The notes below the pieces were generated by a model. It saw only the letters and a program-made list of their open reading frames with translations. It ran no database searches and had not been told where the DNA came from. A stretch of DNA of 64,000 bases, from contig JAHHHA010000026.1 of assembly GCA_019359615.1 (NCBI GenBank), forward strand, positions 22,830 through 86,829. Direction: 5' to 3'. Made by a program: the position numbers and the translations under genes. Positions 62,448 through 64,000 of this stretch are shown here, piece by piece (position 1 is the stretch's first letter; each line of letters opens with the position of its first letter). This DNA is from Cyanosarcina radialis HA8281-LM2 (lineage in GTDB: Bacteria > Cyanobacteriota > Cyanobacteriia > Cyanobacteriales > CCAP-1448).

Positions 62448-63528
62448 CTACCGATCTCGGTCCCTTCAGTCCAGCTTCTACTTTTTCAACCCTTGCACGT
62501 AAGAGTTCTGCTGCTTTAGAGAGCGAAATCAAATCCTCGGCTAAGGCACGATAGCACAATCTTTCAAAACGTTGGGGTTGTTCGTACTCACCTCTTTTAT
62601 CTTTCGGTTCTAATTCTTCTGGTTCCTCAGTACGCCAAGTTCGAGCTACAGATTGAAACATATAAGTGAGTGCAGAACTAGAGATAATGCCAATATCTCG
62701 TAGGCGCACGAGTAGCGCCGCACCACTAACTCTGTAGATCCGTTTGAGAGAAATCAATTCTCTATATCCCAGTGAGTTGCGATGTTTGCCAACTTCCTTT
62801 TCTAAATGGGAACGAGGCATAAGGAACGCGCCTGCAAATCGATTTGCTGCAAGCTCTTCCTCTTTTTCAGACAAGTATTGAGGATCGATTAATCGATGGC
62901 ATAGTTCGTGGGCAAGAGTCAGCCTTCGACGCTCCAACGAGCATTTTTGGTTGACAACGATCGCTGGCAAATCTGCTAAATTTCCTCGCCTTCTTACCAA
63001 GCAAGTCAAACCCGATACTCTTTCTGGAAGATCGACGATGAGAACCTTTAAGCCCTTTTCTTCAAGAAGCTCGGTCATATTAGGAATCGGATCGCAACCT
63101 AATTTCCAACGATCTCGCACGCGGTTGGCAATGTCTTCTGCTTCTTCAACCGAAGAAATTGCCTCTAATCGATCGAACGGCCTTCGCCATTGAAGTCCGT
63201 CCAGTTCGAGAATTTCTTCAATCTGGAGATATCGCTCTACCCATTCAATGACTTCAGTTTCAACGCGAGCGCGGTCTTTTCCAGTAGTGCTGGCTTTAGT
63301 GCGGAAGTCAACTGAAGTTATCTCAATTCCTTGACTATCCATCAGGTAAGCAACAGTAACCCCTAATGCTTTGCTCAGAGCCAGCAAAACATCAGAACTG
63401 GGAGTCATTTCGCCTCGTTCGTATTTGCCAATAGCCTGGGCGGATACTTTGCCACCCATAGCTTCAGCTAAATCGCGCAGTGAATAGCCAGCTTTTTTTC
63501 GAGCCAGCTTAATGCGAGTGCCAATCAT
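62431..63528 (-). CDS. XRE-family regulator with ImmA/IrrE metallopeptidase domain
   Basis: 365 residues. HTH_XRE at about 5-62 (IGTRIKLARKKAGYSLRDLA), then an ImmA/IrrE-type zinc peptidase domain with the HExxH-like motif LTLAHELCHRLID around residue 217 and a downstream Glu in EEELAANRFAGAFLMP. Such proteins de-repress by cleaving a repressor or act as antitoxins in COG2856 systems. The start of the PIN gene overlaps its end, so the pair is probably one operon. Confidence 0.88.
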   Translation of the reverse strand: MIGTRIKLARKKAGYSLRDLAEAMGGKVSAQAIGKYERGEMTPSSDVLLALSKALGVTVAYLMDSQGIEITSVDFRTKASTTGKDRARVETEVIEWVERYLQIEEILELDGLQWRRPFDRLEAISSVEEAEDIANRVRDRWKLGCDPIPNMTELLEEKGLKVLIVDLPERVSGLTCLVRRRGNLADLPAIVVNQKCSLERRRLTLAHELCHRLIDPQYLSEKEEELAANRFAGAFLMPRSHLEKEVGKHRNSLGYRELISLKRIYRVSGAALLVRLRDIGIISSSALTYMFQSVARTWRTEEPEELEPKDKRGEYEQPQRFERLCYRALAEDLISLSKAAELLRARVEKVEAGLKGPRSVDANSY

Positions 63529-63626
63529 AAGGTAGTTGGTTTACAAACTCATGCTAATATATCTATTGTAAACCAATCTAACAGGCAAACAGCCCAAAAA
63601 AAGGAAACCAAAAAAGGAGAGATAGT

Positions 63627-63848
63627 ATGTCAAAAAAAGTTCATGTAGTGCCTCAAAACGGTGCTTGGGAAGTAAAGGTCGAGGGTAATCCCAATCCTTT
63701 GAGCAATCACCAAACCCAAGCCGAAGCGATCGATGCTGGAAAACCTTTTGCCCAGCAACACCGCTCGGAGTTGGTTATCCACCGCCCAAACGGACAAATT
63801 CGAGAAGCTTGGTCGTATGGAAACGATCCGCATCGCTCTAGAGGCTAA
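63627..63848 (+). CDS. DUF2188-type small protein
   Basis: 73 residues: KKVHVVPQNGAWEVKVEGNP, SNHQTQAEAIDAGKPFAQQH and ELVIHRPNGQIREAWSYGND, the full DUF2188 beta-hairpin domain. Function unknown. Start preceded by AAAGGAGAGATAGT, a strong ribosome-binding site. It is divergent from the XRE-ImmA/IrrE gene. Confidence 0.88.
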   Translation: MSKKVHVVPQNGAWEVKVEGNPNPLSNHQTQAEAIDAGKPFAQQHRSELVIHRPNGQIREAWSYGNDPHRSRG

Positions 63849-63935
63849 ACGAGAAGCTCCAAAGATCTAGGTCTAATATCATTTGGATAAAATAATGCTA
63901 CAGATAAAGAGGGAGTAATTAAGTAGGTAAAGCCG

Positions 63936-64000
63936 ATGTCAGGAGTTCTAAAAATAGAGATTAAAGAATCAGAAGCTGAGTTGCTGGAACTGTTGAAATC
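63936..64000 (+). CDS. IS630-family transposase, first residues (cut by window end)
   Basis: ATG 63936 begins MSGVLKIEIKESEAELLELL, matching the N-terminal helix of cyanobacterial IS630-type transposases (helix-turn-helix before the DDE domain). Continues beyond base 64000; only ~21 codons are visible, so the call rests on that short stretch. Confidence 0.55.
   Translation, partial: MSGVLKIEIKESEAELLELLK

Overview
The window is chromosomal DNA of a cyanobacterium, most likely filamentous. It carries psbN/psbH, a CPP1-like protein, a CGLD27 protein, CHAT and pentapeptide-repeat proteins and several small cyanobacterial-type hypothetical proteins. The palindrome GCGATCGC (HIP1) recurs throughout, and short tandem repeats with a 7-8 base period (STRR type) sit between and inside genes. 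No rRNA, prophage or CRISPR array was seen.

Layout. 1-1424: end of a type I restriction subunit HsdR. 1489-8501: NarL-type regulator, M20 amidohydrolase, DUF6887/DUF6888-like pair, bioD, exopolysaccharide sugar transferase and a DUF697-like GTPase. 8612-8688: initiator tRNA-Met. 8884-17413: mostly minus-strand housekeeping genes (asparaginase, CGLD27, rsfS, yqeK, HEAT protein, glycosyltransferase, MFS exporter, recO, deoC). 17456-23036: a HigB relic, a 1538-residue signalling protein that combines an OmpR-like regulator, seven PAS domains, a histidine kinase and a receiver, and a divergent single-PAS protein. 23079-30251: FGGY kinase, DUF5340-like gene, IS605-type TnpB, aminotransferase, relics and small proteins. 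30499-36176: psbN, psbH, tatA, CPP1-like, dnaJ and dnaK. 36364-37880: HigBA and a MazEF-type pair. 38054-49568: era, atpD/atpC, an ABC exporter, a GIY-YIG-like protein and a GH57 enzyme, among hypotheticals. 49769-58327: accessory block. 58380-64000: ParD with truncated ParE, a RelN-like antitoxin, a large coiled-coil/TPR membrane protein, PIN plus XRE-ImmA/IrrE, DUF2188 and the start of an IS630-like transposase.

The accessory block 49769-58327 is the most unusual part. It holds three exported small proteins, a second TnpB, a sigma-70 factor, a HEAT/DUF1822-like protein and a pentapeptide/transmembrane/CHAT (caspase-like) protein. The exported-protein genes share an upstream sequence element, strongest in two of them. 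The tnpB stop codon overlaps the first available sigma start codon (ATGA), so the IS right end now encodes the N-terminus of the sigma factor. A coherent but unproven reading is a sigma-controlled envelope or cell-fate module that an IS has rewired.

A second theme is invasion of genes by short repeats. Tandem heptads or octads touch or closely precede the start codons of asparaginase, atpC, yqeK, the HEAT gene, the glycosyltransferase, bioD and dnaJ. They also form in-frame inserts in the GTPase, RecO and the FGGY kinase, and C-terminal tails on YqeK and the MFS protein. bioD and the DUF6888-like gene have no ATG/GTG/TTG at the expected start; both have ATC there.
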